Shown: piece by piece, positions 34,067-42,672 of the stretch
Layout: the number at the start of each line of letters is the position of its first letter
Numbering within the stretch: position 1 is the first letter of the stretch
Source of the DNA: Symbioplanes lichenis
Lineage (GTDB): Bacteria > Actinomycetota > Actinomycetes > Mycobacteriales > Micromonosporaceae
Assembly (NCBI RefSeq): GCF_030709675.1
Contig: NZ_JAUZQD010000002.1
Span: 434,001 to 498,000, forward strand
DNA length: 64,000 nucleotides
Direction of reading: 5' to 3'
Made by a program: the position numbers and the translations under genes
Notes under the pieces: generated by a model
What the model was told of the DNA's origin: nothing
Database searches by the model: none
What the model saw: the letters and a program-made list of their open reading frames with translations, nothing else

Positions 34067-35359
34067 ATGACAGTGATCGCGTTCCTCGGCGCGGGCAGCG
34101 TCGTCTTCACCCGGGAGCTGCTCGCCGACATCCTCTCCTTCGACGAGCTGCGCGGCGTCACGCTCGCCCTGCACGACATCGACGCCGAGCGGCTGGAGAC
34201 GGCCGAGGCGATCGCCCGGCGCACGGCCGACCAGCTGGGCGCCAAGCCGGAGATCACCACCAGCCTCGACCGGCGCGCGGTGCTCGACGGCGCCGACTTC
34301 GTCATCAACGCCATCCAGGTCGGCATGCACGCGGCCACCGTGCGCGACTTCGAGATCCCGGCCCGCTACGGCCTACGCCAGACGATCGCGGACACGCTCG
34401 GTGTCGGCGGCATCTTCCGGGCCCTGCGCACCTTCCCGGTGCTCGAGGCGATCGCCCGCGACATGCGCGAGTTGTGCCCGGACGCGTGGCTGCTCAACTA
34501 CACGAACCCGATGGCCATGAACATCGGCTACCTCGCCGCCGTGGCGCCGGACGTCAAGGCGGTCGGCCTGTGCCACTCCGTCTTCTGGACCGTGCACGAT
34601 CTGTGCGAGCTGGTCGGCGTGCCCCTGGAGGAAGTCGACTATCGCGCCGCGGGGGTGAACCACCAGGCGTGGCTGCTGCGCTGGGAGCACCGAGGCGAGA
34701 GTCTCTATCCGCGGCTGGACGCCAAGCTGGCCGACGATCCGGAACTGCGCAGGCGTGTGCGCATGGACATGTACGCGCGGCTCGGCTACTTCCCGACCGA
34801 GACGAGCGAGCACTCCAGCGAGTACGTCCCCTGGTACCTGCACCACGACAGCGAGATCGATCGTCTGCGCATCCCGGTCGGTGACTATTTGCGCATCAGC
34901 GCCGACAACGTCACCGAGTACCACGCCACCCGCACCGCGGTCCTCGCCGGCGAGCCGCTCGACGTCAGCCGCGACGCCACGGAGTACGCGCCGCAGGTCA
35001 TCCACAGCATCACCACCGGCACGCTGCGCACGATCCACGCCAACGTCGCCAACACCGGGTTGATCAGCAACCTCCCCCAGGGGTACGCCGTCGAGGTCCC
35101 GTGCGTCGTCGACTCCCTCGGCGTCCGCCCCGAGCACGTGGGCGACCTGCCCCTGCAGTGCGCAGCGCTCAATCGCTCATTCGTCACCGTCGGCGAACTG
35201 ACCGTTCGCGCAGCCGTCACCGGCGACAAGCGCATGATCCGCCAAGCCGCAATGAGCGACCCGAACACCGCCGCCACCCTCACCCTCGACCAGATCTGGT
35301 CCCTGTGCGACGACCTCACCGAAGCCCACCGCGACCTCCTGCCCGAAAGCCTCCGCTGA
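34067..35359 (+). CDS. GH4 family glycosidase (alpha-galactosidase/6-phospho-glucosidase type)
   Basis: A 430-residue NAD- and Mn-dependent glycosidase. The NAD motif is VIAFLGAGSVVFTRELL (residues 3-19). NYTNPMAM (about 145), GLCHSVFW (Cys about 169, metal ligand) and AGVNHQAW (about 198) are the family's hallmarks; CHS is typical of the alpha-galactosidase (MelA) and glucuronidase side. The enzyme oxidises C3, eliminates the aglycone and re-reduces. It acts in the cytoplasm on an imported sugar. ATG at 34067 (MTVIAFLG) fits the fold better than an upstream ATG. DeoR-type operator sequence lies before it. Confidence 0.92.
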   Translation: MTVIAFLGAGSVVFTRELLADILSFDELRGVTLALHDIDAERLETAEAIARRTADQLGAKPEITTSLDRRAVLDGADFVINAIQVGMHAATVRDFEIPARYGLRQTIADTLGVGGIFRALRTFPVLEAIARDMRELCPDAWLLNYTNPMAMNIGYLAAVAPDVKAVGLCHSVFWTVHDLCELVGVPLEEVDYRAAGVNHQAWLLRWEHRGESLYPRLDAKLADDPELRRRVRMDMYARLGYFPTETSEHSSEYVPWYLHHDSEIDRLRIPVGDYLRISADNVTEYHATRTAVLAGEPLDVSRDATEYAPQVIHSITTGTLRTIHANVANTGLISNLPQGYAVEVPCVVDSLGVRPEHVGDLPLQCAALNRSFVTVGELTVRAAVTGDKRMIRQAAMSDPNTAATLTLDQIWSLCDDLTEAHRDLLPESLR

Positions 35360-36090
35360 CGGAAGCAACCACCGCCCGCCCGACCCACCACGCCGGCCTC
35401 TCGGACCGCCCGAATCACCCCCGCAGCATCCGCAGCACGCCGACCCGTCACTTCCATCGCACCGGCCCACGCCGTCCTCTCGCACCCGCTGACTTGGCGG
35501 CCCCCCACGCCGCCCTTCGCGCTGCCCGCTGCACCCGCGAGCACGTGGCGACGAACCCGCGTCTCCGGCGCTGCAAGCGATGCGGCCCACCAGCACGCAC
35601 CCACCACGACGTGGTCCATATAGCACCAGCCCACGCGACGCGGTCCGCCAACCGCCAAGCCCGCCACGAAAACGCGGCGCGCCACCGCCGACCGCCCGTG
35701 CGAAGACCCGCCCCGCCACTCGCCCATCACGAAACGGTCGGGAACCATCGAGAACGGCCGGCCGGACAGAATCGTTCTTTCCGGCCGGTTCGCTGTGCGG
35801 CGCGGTTCCCGATCGCGCGCAACTCCTCCCGGACGACCGGACTCTGGCCACCACCGACCACCCGGCGACCCGCGGCCAAGGAGGTGCGTTCAGCGGACGC
35901 GCCGCCCGCCAACCACCATGGCACGATGAGCGAACGGCCACCGCCGCGCCCGGCGCCCGAAAGTCGGACCCGCCTCAAAGATCACTCTCGACCTGCCGAT
36001 ACGTGCCACGAACGACATCTTGCCGAAAACCTTTTCGTCCGCCAGGCTGACACCTCCAGACATTGACAGAGGTCCATGAATGGAGGAGTT
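35360..36090. other. Long gene-free stretch
   Basis: About 730 bp without a convincing frame on either strand; long open frames here have poor codon use. It holds the GC-rich hairpin at 35758-35788 and, near 36020, the short inverted repeat CGAAAA-CC-TTTTCG before the GH43 gene. Confidence 0.55.
35758..35788. terminator. GC-rich stem-loop, possible terminator
   Basis: CCGGCCGGA and TCCGGCCGG form a 9-bp stem around a 13-base loop, with GAAC/GTTC arms outside. No T-run follows. It lies 400 bp after the GH4 stop, so its role is unclear. Confidence 0.35.
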
Positions 36091-37107
36091 GTGCGCATAC
36101 TCCGCAGCGCCGCGGCGGCTGTCCTGCTCGGCACGGTGGCGATCGCCGCGCCGGCCGCCGCCGCCAACCCGATCGTCACCAGCATCTACACGGCCGACCC
36201 GGCGCCGCTTGTCGTCGGCGACACCATGTACATCTACGCCGGGCGCGACGAGGCCCCGAGCGGAACGAGCAATTTCCGCATGCGCGAATGGCACGTTCTG
36301 TCATCCAGCGACGCGGCGACCTGGACCCAGCACGGCGCCCGCGCGAGCATCGCCACCTTCCCCTGGGCCGGCGCGGACGCGTGGGCGAGCGAGGTCGAGC
36401 CCCGCAACGGCCGCTACTACTGGTACACCTCGGTCAACGGCAACGGCCCCGGCTGGATGAACATCGGCGTCGCGGTCGGCGACAGCCCGCTCGGCCCGTT
36501 CACCGACGCCAAGGGTGGCCCGATCATCAGCGACAGCACCCCCAACTCGTCGGCGCTCAACATCGACCCGACCGTCTTCGTGGACGACGACGGGCAGGCC
36601 TACCTCTACTGGGGCGGCTACTGGGCGCCGCGCGCGGTCCGGCTGGCGAGCAACATGATCGACACGGTCGGCTCGGTCGTCACCCCGCAGGGGCTCACGA
36701 ACTTCTGGGAAGCGCCCTGGATGTTCAAACGCAACGGCCTCTACTACATGATGTACGCCGCCAACGACACCAGTGGCTGTGTCACCGACTCCGCCTACGC
36801 CTGCCAGCGGTACGCCACGGCCACGAACCCGCTCGGCCCCTGGACTCACCGGGGCATCGTGCTCGGACGTGTGTCCTCCACCACGAACCACGCCGGCGCC
36901 GTCGAGTTCCACGGCCAGTGGTACCTCGTCTACCACACCGCGAACGCCCCCGGCGGCGGCAACTTCCGGCGCTCGGTCGCCGTCGACCGCATGTACTTCA
37001 ACGCCGACGGCACCATCCAGCGCGTCACCCCCACCACCGCCGGTCCCCCGCCGAACCCGGCTCCGCCCGCCGCGCAAGAGGCGCACCACCGGGCGTACGC
37101 GTCATGA
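36091..37107 (+). CDS. Secreted GH43-type arabinosidase/xylosidase
   Basis: A 338-residue exported five-bladed-propeller glycosidase. The GTG at 36091 follows GGAGGAGTT and begins VRILRSAAAAVLLGTVAIAA, a signal peptide ending AAA. The general base Asp is in YTADPAPLVVGDTMYIYAG; NIDPTVFVDDDGQAYLYWGG holds the pKa-modulating Asp; EAPWMFKRNGLYYMMYA holds the general acid Glu. AGAVEFHGQWYLVYH is also typical. It cleaves arabinofuranosyl or xylosyl units outside the cell. It overlaps the next gene by ATGA. Confidence 0.9.
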   Translation: MRILRSAAAAVLLGTVAIAAPAAAANPIVTSIYTADPAPLVVGDTMYIYAGRDEAPSGTSNFRMREWHVLSSSDAATWTQHGARASIATFPWAGADAWASEVEPRNGRYYWYTSVNGNGPGWMNIGVAVGDSPLGPFTDAKGGPIISDSTPNSSALNIDPTVFVDDDGQAYLYWGGYWAPRAVRLASNMIDTVGSVVTPQGLTNFWEAPWMFKRNGLYYMMYAANDTSGCVTDSAYACQRYATATNPLGPWTHRGIVLGRVSSTTNHAGAVEFHGQWYLVYHTANAPGGGNFRRSVAVDRMYFNADGTIQRVTPTTAGPPPNPAPPAAQEAHHRAYAS

Positions 37108-39923
37108 GGCGCCCGATCGCAGCCTGCGCAGCTGCCCTGCTCATCACCGCGGCCCTGCCCCCGGCCGCGGCGCAAGCGAGCCAGCCCATCGGCTACCCCA
37201 CCTTCACCGGCGGCACGATCCCCGCCCCGCCCGTCGCCTACAGCACCGGCAGCACCATGCAAGCCATCTACGACGCGGAAAGCAGCGGCACCGACTTCTG
37301 GATGGACCGCCTCCTCGCCCGCACCGGCAACGACCCCGCGGGCACCCTCCTCATGACGCGCGGCCGCGGCGCGTTCATGTACACCCACACCCCTTCAGTC
37401 ATCGGCTTCGGCGGCAACGCGGCCTACTGGGACAACATCAGCAGCCAGAACGCGTACGCCGTCACGGCCTCGACCGGCACCTTCACCGAGCAGCCCGCCC
37501 AGCGCCGGCAGACGCCGAGCCACTGGCGCAGCGTCCACACCAACGGCTCCCTCCGCCTCGACGTCACGAAATTCATCACCCACAACAACGTCCTCGTCAC
37601 CAACCTGGCCGTCGTCAACTCGGGCACCAGCGCGGCGACACTGCAATTGCGAGCGGTTTCCCCGTACACGACGACCGGCACCGGAACCGAACTCACCGGC
37701 ACCCGGGCGGCGAAGAACAACCTGACAACCCTCTACCCCCGTTTCTCCGGCGACGGCTTCACCGCGTCCAGCGGCGCCCTCACCCGAACCGTGACCGTAG
37801 GCGCCGGGCAGACCGTGACGACCAAGGTGCAACTCGGATTCGTCACCACCGAACTGCCGCAGTCGCTGACCGAGTACAACGCCTATCGCGCGCAGACCCC
37901 CACCGCCGCCTTCGCCACCCACGTCCGCGAGTACAACCGGTGGTGGGCGCAGAACATCCCCTATCTCGACGTTCCTGATCCCGCGATCAAGAAGAACATC
38001 TACTACCGCTGGTGGCTGATGCGCTTCAACCATCTCGACGTCGACATCCCGGGCCAGGACTACCAGTTCCCGCAGTCGATCGAGGGCGTCACCGGCTACA
38101 ACAACGCGATCGCGCTGACCCAGCCGATGCACCTCGACGACCTGAAATACCTGCGCAGCCCCGAATACGCGTACGGGAACTATCTCGCGGTCGGGCAGTC
38201 CTCGGGCGGCGGCCGGTTCATGGACAACCCGGGCGACCCGGAGAACTGGTCCAACTCGTACACGCAGTACATCGCCGAGGCGGCCCTGCGCGCCTATCAG
38301 ATCCACGGCGGGCAGCCCGCGATGCTGCCGAACTTCGCGCGCTATGCCGAGGGCGACGCCAAGGACCAGCTCGCGACCTACGACACCAACAACAACGGCG
38401 TCATCGAGTACGACTGGGGCGCCATGACCGGCAACGACGCCGACGCGGTGTCCTTCGACTGGCGCGCCGGCAACCTCGACCGGACCGAGACGGCCTACGT
38501 GTGGTCCGCCGCGAACGCCGCCCGCGACTTCTACGCGTTGCAGGGCAACACGGCCAAGGCCACCGAGATGCAGACCCTGGCCGACCGCATCCGTACGGGC
38601 GTCGTCTCCACGCTCTGGAATCCGAGCCGCCGCCTGCTGGAGCACAAACACGTCGCCACGAACACGCACGTGCCGTGGAAGGAGATCAACAACTACTACC
38701 CGTACGCCGTGGGCCTGATGCCGAACACCGCGGAGTACCGGGAAGCGTTGCGCCTGTTCGCCGACCCCGCCGAGTACCCGATCTTCCCCTTCTACACCGC
38801 GAACCAGCGCGACAAGGCGGCGGCCGCGGCGGCCGGATTCCCGGGCAGCAACAACTTCTCGACCATCAACTCGACGGTGCAGTTCCGGCTCTACTCCTCG
38901 GTGCTGCGCAACTATCCGAACTCCTGGATGGACGCCGAGGACTACAAGAAGCTGCTCTACTGGAACGCTTGGGCGCAATACGTCGGCGGCGACACCCGCT
39001 GGCCCGACGCGAACGAGTTCTGGGCCGACTGGAACGGCAGCGGCATCACCTATCGTTCCTGGATCCACCACAACATTCTGGGCAGCAGCAACTGGACCGT
39101 CATCGAGGACGTGGCCGGCCTGCGACCCCGCACCGACGCGCAGATCGAGCTGTCCCCGATCGACATCGGCTGGACCCATTTCGCCGTCAACAACCTGCGC
39201 TACCGCAACGCGGACCTCTCCGTCGTCTGGGACGATCCGGCCGACGGCGTCACCCGCTATCCCGGTGTCCCGCAGGGCTATTCGATCTATCTCGACGGCA
39301 CCCGCGTCGCGACCGCCGATCGCCTCACCCGCCTCATTTACAACCCCGCCACCGGTACGGTCACCTTTCCTTCCGGCACCGGCACGGCGACTTTCACCGC
39401 GGCGTTCCCCGGCCTGCAGGCCCCGCAGAACGTGACACAAACCAGCGCCCGGATGGTCGACGTGTTCGCCAAAGCCGGCGTGAACCTGTCCTCCACGACG
39501 CCGAACCTCGCCCAAGGTGCGACCACGAGCGCTTCCTACACCACCACAGGCACGAGTACGGCCGCCGCGGCCGACGGGCTGCCGACCGACGCGCCACTGT
39601 GGGGCAGCTACGGCAGCCCCAATGCCACTGAGTGGTATGAGGTCAGCTTCGGCACGACCACCCGTACCCTCGGCGAAGCCCGCCTGTTCTTCCGCAACGA
39701 CCGGGCCGCCAACCGCTACCGTCCCCCGTCGGCGTACACCGTGCAGTACTGGAACGGTACGGCCTGGGTGCCCACCGCGAGTCAGGTGAAGACGCCGGCC
39801 GTCCCGCAGTCCAACTACAACCGTGTGACCTTCACCCCGGTGGCCACCACTCGCCTCCGCATCGACTTCACCCAGCCCACCGGCACCGCGAAGACAGGGC
39901 TCACCGAGGTGCAGCTGTATTGA
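37104..39923 (+). CDS. Secreted MGH1-like (alpha/alpha)6 glycoside hydrolase with C-terminal F5/8 domain
   Basis: A 939-residue exported protein. Signal peptide residues 1-25 (MRRPIAACAAALLITAALPP, ending AQA). The N-terminal half is beta-rich; the central (alpha/alpha)6 barrel of the mannosylglycerate-hydrolase/MGH1 type runs about residues 290-690 with YRWWLMRFNHLD, FPQSIEG, GNYLAVGQSSGGGRFMDNPG, YDWGAMTGNDADAVSFDW and DAEDYKKLLYWNAWAQY. A discoidin/F5-8 type C domain (about 790-939) ends it (ATEWYEVSFGTTTRTLGEARL). Such enzymes act on arabinan or related polymers, in keeping with the coupled GH43. The ATG overlaps the GH43 stop; the stop overlaps the next, convergent gene by 23 bases. Confidence 0.85.
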   Translation: MRRPIAACAAALLITAALPPAAAQASQPIGYPTFTGGTIPAPPVAYSTGSTMQAIYDAESSGTDFWMDRLLARTGNDPAGTLLMTRGRGAFMYTHTPSVIGFGGNAAYWDNISSQNAYAVTASTGTFTEQPAQRRQTPSHWRSVHTNGSLRLDVTKFITHNNVLVTNLAVVNSGTSAATLQLRAVSPYTTTGTGTELTGTRAAKNNLTTLYPRFSGDGFTASSGALTRTVTVGAGQTVTTKVQLGFVTTELPQSLTEYNAYRAQTPTAAFATHVREYNRWWAQNIPYLDVPDPAIKKNIYYRWWLMRFNHLDVDIPGQDYQFPQSIEGVTGYNNAIALTQPMHLDDLKYLRSPEYAYGNYLAVGQSSGGGRFMDNPGDPENWSNSYTQYIAEAALRAYQIHGGQPAMLPNFARYAEGDAKDQLATYDTNNNGVIEYDWGAMTGNDADAVSFDWRAGNLDRTETAYVWSAANAARDFYALQGNTAKATEMQTLADRIRTGVVSTLWNPSRRLLEHKHVATNTHVPWKEINNYYPYAVGLMPNTAEYREALRLFADPAEYPIFPFYTANQRDKAAAAAAGFPGSNNFSTINSTVQFRLYSSVLRNYPNSWMDAEDYKKLLYWNAWAQYVGGDTRWPDANEFWADWNGSGITYRSWIHHNILGSSNWTVIEDVAGLRPRTDAQIELSPIDIGWTHFAVNNLRYRNADLSVVWDDPADGVTRYPGVPQGYSIYLDGTRVATADRLTRLIYNPATGTVTFPSGTGTATFTAAFPGLQAPQNVTQTSARMVDVFAKAGVNLSSTTPNLAQGATTSASYTTTGTSTAAAADGLPTDAPLWGSYGSPNATEWYEVSFGTTTRTLGEARLFFRNDRAANRYRPPSAYTVQYWNGTAWVPTASQVKTPAVPQSNYNRVTFTPVATTRLRIDFTQPTGTAKTGLTEVQLY

Positions 39924-40638
39924 CGGTCAGGGCGGCGCCGGTCAGGGTCAGGTACCAGGGCGAATCCGTGAACCCCGGCCCGGTCTCCTCGCCGATGTAG
40001 GCGTCGAGGTGGCGCTCGCCGCCGCGGCCGGGGGTGAACTCGTCGGTCACCTGCCAGGCGGCCGCCCGCAGCCGGGCGCAGACCTCGGCGGCCGGCGCGG
40101 ACCCGTCGTCGGCGTGGCCGCACGTGGCGATGCGGAAGCGGGTGCCGGCCGCGAGCACCCCGGGGTCGGCCGCCGCGGAGACGAAGGGGCGCAGGGCCCG
40201 CCCGGCCGTGTCGCGCGGCGCGGTGTCCAGCCAGAAGCCGACGTCGTACGACCAGTTGAGGTACCGGCCGCTCGCCGTGCGGCCGGTACCCTCCTCCTCC
40301 ACCGCCGCCACGAAGGACGACGGATAGTCGCCCAGGTCGGCGTCGCCGTGCGCGCAGCTGATCGTGCGGCAGCCGGTCACGGTCTCGCTGTCGCCGTCAT
40401 GGAACTTCTCGACCGCGGTGTAGTAGACGGTCACCTCCCACCCCGCGGACGCCGAGGCGCTCGCCGCGCGGGACAAGGTTCCCGAGCTCACGGAGGCGGC
40501 AGCGGGCGATGTCACGGAGGGCGAGGACGCGGGAAGCGGCGTAGGCAACGGCGCCACCGAAGCCGGCGGGCCCGGCGACTCGCACGCACCGAGCACAGCC
40601 ACAGCCGCCACGAGCAGGGCCGGCAGCCGTCTGTTCAT
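39901..40638 (-). CDS. Secreted lipoprotein, possible double-psi barrel (3D/RlpA-like)
   Basis: A 245-residue protein with a lipoprotein signal peptide (MNRRLPALLVAAVAVLGAC, Cys19), a Ser/Pro/Ala linker (residues 20-65), then one domain starting WEVTVYYTAVEKFHDG. Blocks RFRIATCGH, WQVTDEFTPGRGGERHLDAYIG resemble the DPBB fold of 3D-domain proteins, where Asp residues cleave peptidoglycan; the match is weak. Four Cys could form two disulfides. Its 3' end overlaps the MGH1-like gene by 23 bases, convergently. It diverges from ArsR. Confidence 0.6.
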   Translation of the reverse strand: MNRRLPALLVAAVAVLGACESPGPPASVAPLPTPLPASSPSVTSPAAASVSSGTLSRAASASASAGWEVTVYYTAVEKFHDGDSETVTGCRTISCAHGDADLGDYPSSFVAAVEEEGTGRTASGRYLNWSYDVGFWLDTAPRDTAGRALRPFVSAAADPGVLAAGTRFRIATCGHADDGSAPAAEVCARLRAAAWQVTDEFTPGRGGERHLDAYIGEETGPGFTDSPWYLTLTGAALTVNTAAPR

Positions 40639-40690
40639 GGCCTTCACCCTGCCAGGTGACCGCGTCACCCGACGCCGACTTAAGTGCTGG

Positions 40691-40716
40691 CTTATATAAG
40701 TGTCAGCTGATAGCGT
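40691..40716 (+). promoter_or_regulatory. ArsR operator and leaderless promoter
   Basis: CTTATATAAG (40691-40700) is a perfect palindrome inside direct copies of AAGTG-type sequence (TTAAGTGCTGGC, ATAAGTGTCAGC). TAGCGT (40711-40716) lies six bases before the GTG at 40723. An ArsR-type dimer would block it. Confidence 0.6.
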
Positions 40717-40722
40717 ACGCCC

Positions 40723-41088
40723 GTGCACGCGTTCGATGTGCTCGGCGACCCGGTGCGCCGCCGCATCCTGGAGCTGCTCGCCGACGGTGAGCAGGCCTCG
40801 GGGGCGATCACCGACGTCGTCCGGGCGGAGTTCGGGATCTCCCAGCCGGCCGTGTCCCAGCATCTGCGGGTGCTGCGGGACAACGGCTTCGCGACCGTGC
40901 GGCCGGACGGCGCACGGCGGCTCTACGCGGTGGACGACACCGCGTTGCGCGAGGCCGACGCCTGGCTGGCGAGATTCCGGCGTTTCTGGACGCCGCACCT
41001 GGACGCCCTGGCCACGGAGGTGGCCCGGGGCAAGCGCCGGCGCCGGCTGGGCGCCGGGACCGAACCCGACCCGGGAGATCCCGCATGA
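40723..41088 (+). CDS. ArsR-family regulator
   Basis: A 121-residue winged-HTH protein starting at GTG: FDVLGDPVRRRILELLADGE, ITDVVRAEFGISQPAVSQHLRVLRDNG, VRPDGARRLYAVD. It lacks the ELCVCDL metal-binding motif, and belongs to the group paired with SRPBCC proteins, sensing an organic ligand rather than metal. It overlaps the SRPBCC gene by ATGA and likely represses both. Confidence 0.92.
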   Translation: MHAFDVLGDPVRRRILELLADGEQASGAITDVVRAEFGISQPAVSQHLRVLRDNGFATVRPDGARRLYAVDDTALREADAWLARFRRFWTPHLDALATEVARGKRRRRLGAGTEPDPGDPA

Positions 41089-41717
41089 TTTTCGCGACGC
41101 ACGAGATGAGCACCGTCCGCCGCACCGTCGGCGACCGCACGCTCGAGGCCGGCCAGGCCCGGGTGCAGACCATCAGCCAGGTGTACGACACCGATGTCGA
41201 GGACCTGTGGGAGGCCGTGACGACCGCCGAGCGGATCGCCCGCTGGTTCCTGCCGGTCAGCGGCGACCTGGCCGAAGGCGGCAAGTACGCCATCGAAGGC
41301 AACGCCAGCGGCACGATCACGAGCTGCGACCGCCCGCGCGGCTTCGCGGCGACGTGGGAGTTCAACGGGCAGGTGAGCTGGATCGAGGTCCGGCTGACGG
41401 CCGAGCCGGACGGCCGCTCGCGCTTCGAGCTGGAGCACGTGGCGCACGTGGACGACGAGTTCTGGGACCAGTACGGGCCCGGCGCCACCGGCATCGGCTG
41501 GGACCTGTCGCTGCTCGGGCTCGGGATGCACCTCAAGGAGCCGGGCTCGGCGATCGACCCGCGCGAGTCCGAAGCGTGGACACTGTCGGCCGAGGGGAAG
41601 GCCTATCTGCGCACCCTCGCCGACGCGTGGGCCGAGGCGGCGATCGCCCACGGCCAGGACGCGACCGAGGCCCGCGCCGCCGCCGACCGCTCGTACGCCT
41701 TCTACACCGGCGGCTGA
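41085..41717 (+). CDS. SRPBCC (AHSA1-type) domain protein
   Basis: A 210-residue START-like protein. QTISQVYDTDVEDLWEAVTTAERIARWFLPVSGDL opens the AHSA1 fold (residues about 25-60), followed by GTITSCDRPRGFAATWEFNG. The family binds hydrophobic ligands in the cytoplasm; its exact role is unknown. It is coupled to ArsR by ATGA, the common ArsR-SRPBCC pair. A strong stem-loop terminator follows. Confidence 0.88.
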   Translation: MIFATHEMSTVRRTVGDRTLEAGQARVQTISQVYDTDVEDLWEAVTTAERIARWFLPVSGDLAEGGKYAIEGNASGTITSCDRPRGFAATWEFNGQVSWIEVRLTAEPDGRSRFELEHVAHVDDEFWDQYGPGATGIGWDLSLLGLGMHLKEPGSAIDPRESEAWTLSAEGKAYLRTLADAWAEAAIAHGQDATEARAAADRSYAFYTGG

Positions 41718-41761
41718 CCGCGCCGATCCATCCGGGCCGGACGCACGAAAAGGTCAGAGAA

Positions 41762-41803
41762 GTGCCACGCCGATCGACCTGCGAAGGACGATCGGCGTGG
41801 CAC
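41762..41803. terminator. Bidirectional stem-loop terminator
   Basis: GTGCCACGCCGATCG (41762-41776) and CGATCGGCGTGGCAC (41789-41803) are perfect 15-bp arms around 12 bases. It lies between the convergent SRPBCC and YcnI genes. GGCAC repeats follow it. Confidence 0.85.
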
Positions 41804-41844
41804 GGCACGGCACGGCACGAGAGCGAAGACGGAACCCGGAAGAG

Positions 41845-42588
41845 CTACTTGCTGTCGGGCGACGAGGGCGAAGCAGCCGGAGCGCCGGCGGCGGCGCGGC
41901 GGTAGGCGAGCAGCCCGAGCACCAGCCCCGCCAGCCCGAGCACGATCCCGGCGATCCCGGTCCAGCTCGTGCCGCTGTCGTCCTCCGCCGACGCCGACGC
42001 GCTCGCGGCCGGGGCGGCGGAGGCGGCGGCCGCGGTGTCGGCACCCTCGGCGGCGGCCTTGGCCAGCTTGAGGACGGGCGCCGGCTTCTCGGGCTCGGTG
42101 CCGTCGGTGGTGGGCTCGTCGATCCAGCGGACGATCGTGCCGTCGGAGTAGGTCTGCAGGGCCTTGAAGACGACCTGGTCGGTCTCGGGCATCGGGCCGA
42201 GCGAGACGTCGAACTCCTGGAACTGGCCCGGCTTGACCGCCGCGTCACCGACCGCCGTCCACGTGATCTTGCTGACGGCCTCGCTGATCTGAGCGCCGTG
42301 GGCCTCGATCGGCTTCGCCAGCTTGGCCTTCTCGGCCACGGCGGTCCAGCCCGGGAGCGGCTTGAGCGACACCGAGGCGAACGGCGTGTCCGTGGGCAGG
42401 TTGACCTCGAGCTTGGTGGTGTTCGCGTCGTCGATCTCGTTCGGCACCCGGAAGGTGACCTTGGCGTAGCCGCCCTGGGTGGCCTCGCCGGGGTTGACGG
42501 TCACGTGCGCGGACGCGGGCACGGCGAGGGCGAGGGTGAACAGGGCCGCCAGGCCACCGACCACGCCCGTACGCTTCAGCAGGGACAT
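41845..42588 (-). CDS. YcnI/DUF1775 copper-binding membrane protein
   Basis: A 247-residue exported protein. Signal peptide cleavage after ASA exposes His as the first mature residue (HVTVNPGEATQGGYA), the ligand of the YcnI copper site. The Ig-like domain continues with VTFRVPNE and KITWTAVGDAAVKPGQFQEF. A Ser/Ala linker and one C-terminal helix (IAGIVLGLAGLVLGLLAY) anchor it to the cell face. Relatives act in copper handling with CopC/D, which are absent here. It lies downstream of the two-component genes on the same strand and may be part of that unit. Confidence 0.93.
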   Translation of the reverse strand: MSLLKRTGVVGGLAALFTLALAVPASAHVTVNPGEATQGGYAKVTFRVPNEIDDANTTKLEVNLPTDTPFASVSLKPLPGWTAVAEKAKLAKPIEAHGAQISEAVSKITWTAVGDAAVKPGQFQEFDVSLGPMPETDQVVFKALQTYSDGTIVRWIDEPTTDGTEPEKPAPVLKLAKAAAEGADTAAAASAAPAASASASAEDDSGTSWTGIAGIVLGLAGLVLGLLAYRRAAAGAPAASPSSPDSK

Positions 42589-42672
42589 CTCCGGCCTTCC
42601 GAATCGGGGGGACACCCGGCAGCCGAGCCGGGCACGTCCGTTAGTCGACCGCCGCCGGCGAAAAGTTCCCGG

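Noticed and set aside
35101..36066. 321-residue plus-strand frame after GH4
   Set aside because: Arg/Pro/His-rich composition, overlaps the GH4 gene end, and no family resemblance.
36063..39923. One 1286-residue plus-strand frame spanning both glycosidases
   Set aside because: Its first third is a shadow of the GH43 gene; the true second gene starts at the ATGA overlap at 37104.
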